The notes below the pieces were generated by a model. That model worked only from the letters and a program-made list of their open reading frames with translations, had not been told where the DNA came from and did not search any database. The position numbers and the translations under genes were made by a program. This document shows positions 62,018-64,000 of a stretch of DNA of 64,000 bases, in pieces (the first letter of the stretch is position 1; every line of letters begins with the position of its first letter). Source of the stretch: Solea solea (Eukaryota; Chordata; Actinopteri; Pleuronectiformes; Soleidae); assembly GCF_958295425.1 (NCBI RefSeq), contig NC_081154.1:17235364-17299363 (forward strand). The letters are read 5' to 3'.

Positions 62018-63842
62018 CAACACCATCCTAAAACAAGCCAAAAGAAAGCATACTAAAATAAACAAACTTATACCCCCTTCTCGTGCAGTTTCATTGAAAG
62101 GTCCCAGTCGAAACAGCCTCTCCTGGCGTCGTAGCGTGTCCCGAGGTGCTGCCTGACCCGATAATCCCAGGCTTTGGACATGAGGACAGGAGCAGCACCC
62201 TCACGTGAAGAGGATGATGATGATGATGATGATGATGACGATGAAGCCTGAGGTCGCAGCCACAATTTGAATATCCTGGCCAACTCGTCTCGCTCCTTGA
62301 ACTGCAGATGTATTTGAGGAGTATGAAATAAGGACAGTTATGGGACACTTACTAATGCTGGGAAATACTGGATAAAATAAATGTTCAAATGTCAGACACA
62401 TTTTTGCTCCTGGGTGAAAGTTGAGAAACTAGTTGAACATGGTTTTTAACATCTTTATGGACAGAAATCCATACACACAAATGTGTGTTTGTGTAACGCA
62501 TAAACAAAATAGGAATATCCAGTTTACTGCATTCCCATAATGCCTTCAGTGTGATGTGAATCCATTAATCTAAAAGAGAGCAACATCTCCTCGTCTCCTC
62601 TGGGTTCTGTTCACTTCATTGACCCAATTTACCCAGAATAGAATTAGAAATTTGTCCATAATTAGTAGCAACTAATGTACAGGCATGTATATATCTGTAA
62701 TAGTAGATATTATTTTGAATTGGTAAATGATGATGTTGGTAAATGTTTCCAAGAGATGTTTGGTTAATTCTTTGTTTTATGTGTGTTATTTAAAACATAT
62801 ACTTATAAATCTTAAATGAAAGATTCCAGTTGCAACGAGTAATCGGTTACTAAGTGAGTCATCAAACTCATTTTATAATCGATTCATCTGTTGGAGTGTT
62901 TTTTTTTTCTATAATTAAAACAAGTTCTCAGATTTATTCAGCTTCTTAGAAGTGAATATTTTCTGGTTTCTTTGCTTCATGTCACAAAGAAATCATCAGG
63001 ACTCAATCATTTTGGTTTATAGTCACAACAATATATTTATTTAAACGTCAACATTTTTGAGGATGAATCGAGAAAATAATCGATTATGAAAATAATCATT
63101 AGAAAATTCTCCTGTGACCCATCTGTGGGTACTGAGCCAGTGATTGTGAATCAGTGATCTGGATTTCTGTACCTTGAGGAGAGCTGTGTTCAGACAGGTG
63201 TGTGCAGCCGTCTCCACTGTTTCACTAACACACAGAGACAGTTGTGATGCTGCGTGTTTCACTATCTCCTCTGTCTGACTGCGGATCTCACTGTTCCCAA
63301 ACACTTCCAGGTAAACCTCCGTCTTCTCTGTGAACACAAATACACACATACAACACAACCACACATTCAGGCTGCTGCATTTAACCCTGAAAGGTATTCA
63401 ATTCAACAGCTACAGTACAAACCCACCATGAAGTCCAATGCTCTCCTGGGGCATTAGTGCCAGGTAGAGGAGCAGCAGCTGTCGAGCCAACACCTCCATG
63501 CTGTTTTCTATCACCCACACCTGCGCACACACACACACAAACACTATTGGTAAACAAGTCATTTCCAGGATATGTATGGCAAAGTCATTAAAACTTCATT
63601 TTATGCACATTATTCAAAACATATAGAGATAAATTGTTTGGAAAACTCAAACAAAATCAAATAAAAATGCATCTGTGGGTCCCAACCCAGTCTTTGGAAC
63701 CACTGGTTTAAGAGTCAGACACTCACATGAAGACTTTGTTCATTCTGCAAACCAGCAATGGTTTTCAGAACATGTCGTGGATCTCCGCTGCCAACCAGCA
63801 GAACGTTGACCTCCTCTCCTTGTCTCTTGTCTCTTTGTGGGC
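58627..63842 (-). CDS. dnaaf3: Dynein axonemal assembly factor 3 (5' end outside the window)
   Basis: Minus-strand exons in order: 63842-63727, 63520-63427, 63327-63173, 62301-62074, 61552-61430, 60893-60771, 60680-60467, 59537-59423, 58987-58913, 58771-58627 (stop TGA). Phases agree at every junction. DNAAF3 is a cytoplasmic factor needed to assemble dynein arms for motile cilia. Diagnostic blocks: VNVLLVGSGDPRHVLKTIAG, ENSMEVLARQLLLLYLAL, GLHEKTEVYLEVFGNSEI, ERDELARIFKLW, WDYRVRQHLGTRYDAR, GCFDWDLSMKLHEKG, YVRWRERGLAFEMREG, RGYWGDIVSSPF and PDAVVVMELAKFILDL. Exon 62301-62074 contains 13 consecutive serines encoded by a TCA repeat. The seventh exon has two in-phase donors (after 60467 or after 60536), so its end is uncertain. 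The start codon and first exon(s) lie to the right of 63842. Confidence 0.9.
59940..60180. repeat. Fragment of the TTAA-flanked element found at 14560-15715
   Basis: GTTCAGTACTTCCTCCATGA, CTGACACAGTCACA, GCGATCAGCAGTGCTGTCTC and TTTTTAACTGATCTACAGTT match consecutive pieces of 15170-15310 in the same order and orientation, with deletions. It lies in a dnaaf3 intron. Confidence 0.55.
61070..61290. repeat. Dispersed repeat, family B, in dnaaf3 intron
   Basis: Contains TGTTCTCAAATGTCTTGTTT, TTTAATGATTTCTTTGTT and AAAATAGTTGTCGATTAATT, matching other family B copies. An inverted copy is at 62830-63100 in a neighbouring intron of the same gene, so a transcript could fold there. Confidence 0.65.
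61934..62019. repeat. (TA)n/(TATG)n microsatellite
   Basis: A long alternating TATATA/TACATA tract in a dnaaf3 intron, about 55 bp from the donor of exon 62301-62074. It is likely highly polymorphic. Confidence 0.85.
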
Positions 63843-64000
63843 CTTTAACAATTCATAGGTGAATCCATCAATTACACAATTCAGTTCTCTGTTGTTTGTT
63901 TGTCTGTTCTTGATTATTTATTGTCAGCTGGCATCGGTGGCTTCTCCTCTTTTCTCTGCCCTCCCCAACTGTTTCCATAATTGTTTAATTGGTTTGTGTA

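Overview
The window is vertebrate genomic DNA, almost certainly from a teleost fish. Genes are split into small exons with GT-AG introns, the proteins match vertebrate families, and the introns are full of interspersed elements typical of ray-finned fish (Tc1, hAT and TTAA-flanked elements, LINE 3' ends, AT-rich microsatellites). I recognise five genes: brsk1 (+), a jam3-like intronless gene inside a brsk1 intron (+), a cpt1 gene (+), a two-domain C-type lectin (-) and dnaaf3 (-, cut by the right edge). All exon boundaries come from reading splice sites and codon phase by eye. Names rest on remembered family sequences, not on a search.

Layout. 1-24,330: brsk1, a brain-type AMPK-related kinase. 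I place 19 coding exons from 1107 to 21695 (862 codons plus stop), with a GC-rich 5' region at the left edge and a long 3' untranslated region. Intron 2 (2662-7338) carries a complete 309-codon JAM-type adhesion receptor at 4708-5637 with no introns, followed by the 3' end of a LINE. 25,170-50,050: cpt1, the outer mitochondrial membrane carnitine palmitoyltransferase. A probable non-coding first exon lies near 25.2-25.4 kb and coding exons run from 29771 to 46721. Two homologous versions of exon 9 (36935-37022 and 38512-38596) have matching splice phases and must be used one at a time. A decayed Tc1 transposon occupies 40834-42462. 51,000-55,258: a degraded hAT element, then a minus-strand secreted lectin gene of five coding exons with two C-type lectin domains. 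56,631-57,003: a small hAT-type element with perfect 8-bp target duplications. 58,627-63,842: ten 3'-proximal exons of dnaaf3 on the minus strand.

The genes do not form one pathway: a neuronal kinase, a fatty-acid transport enzyme, a lectin and a cilia assembly factor. brsk1 and dnaaf3 also lie close together on human chromosome 19q13.4 (from memory), so the backbone looks like conserved linkage with fish-specific additions. The most notable items are the mutually exclusive cpt1 exon pair, the intact jam3-like retrogene, and an internal in-frame splice acceptor in the large brsk1 linker exon.
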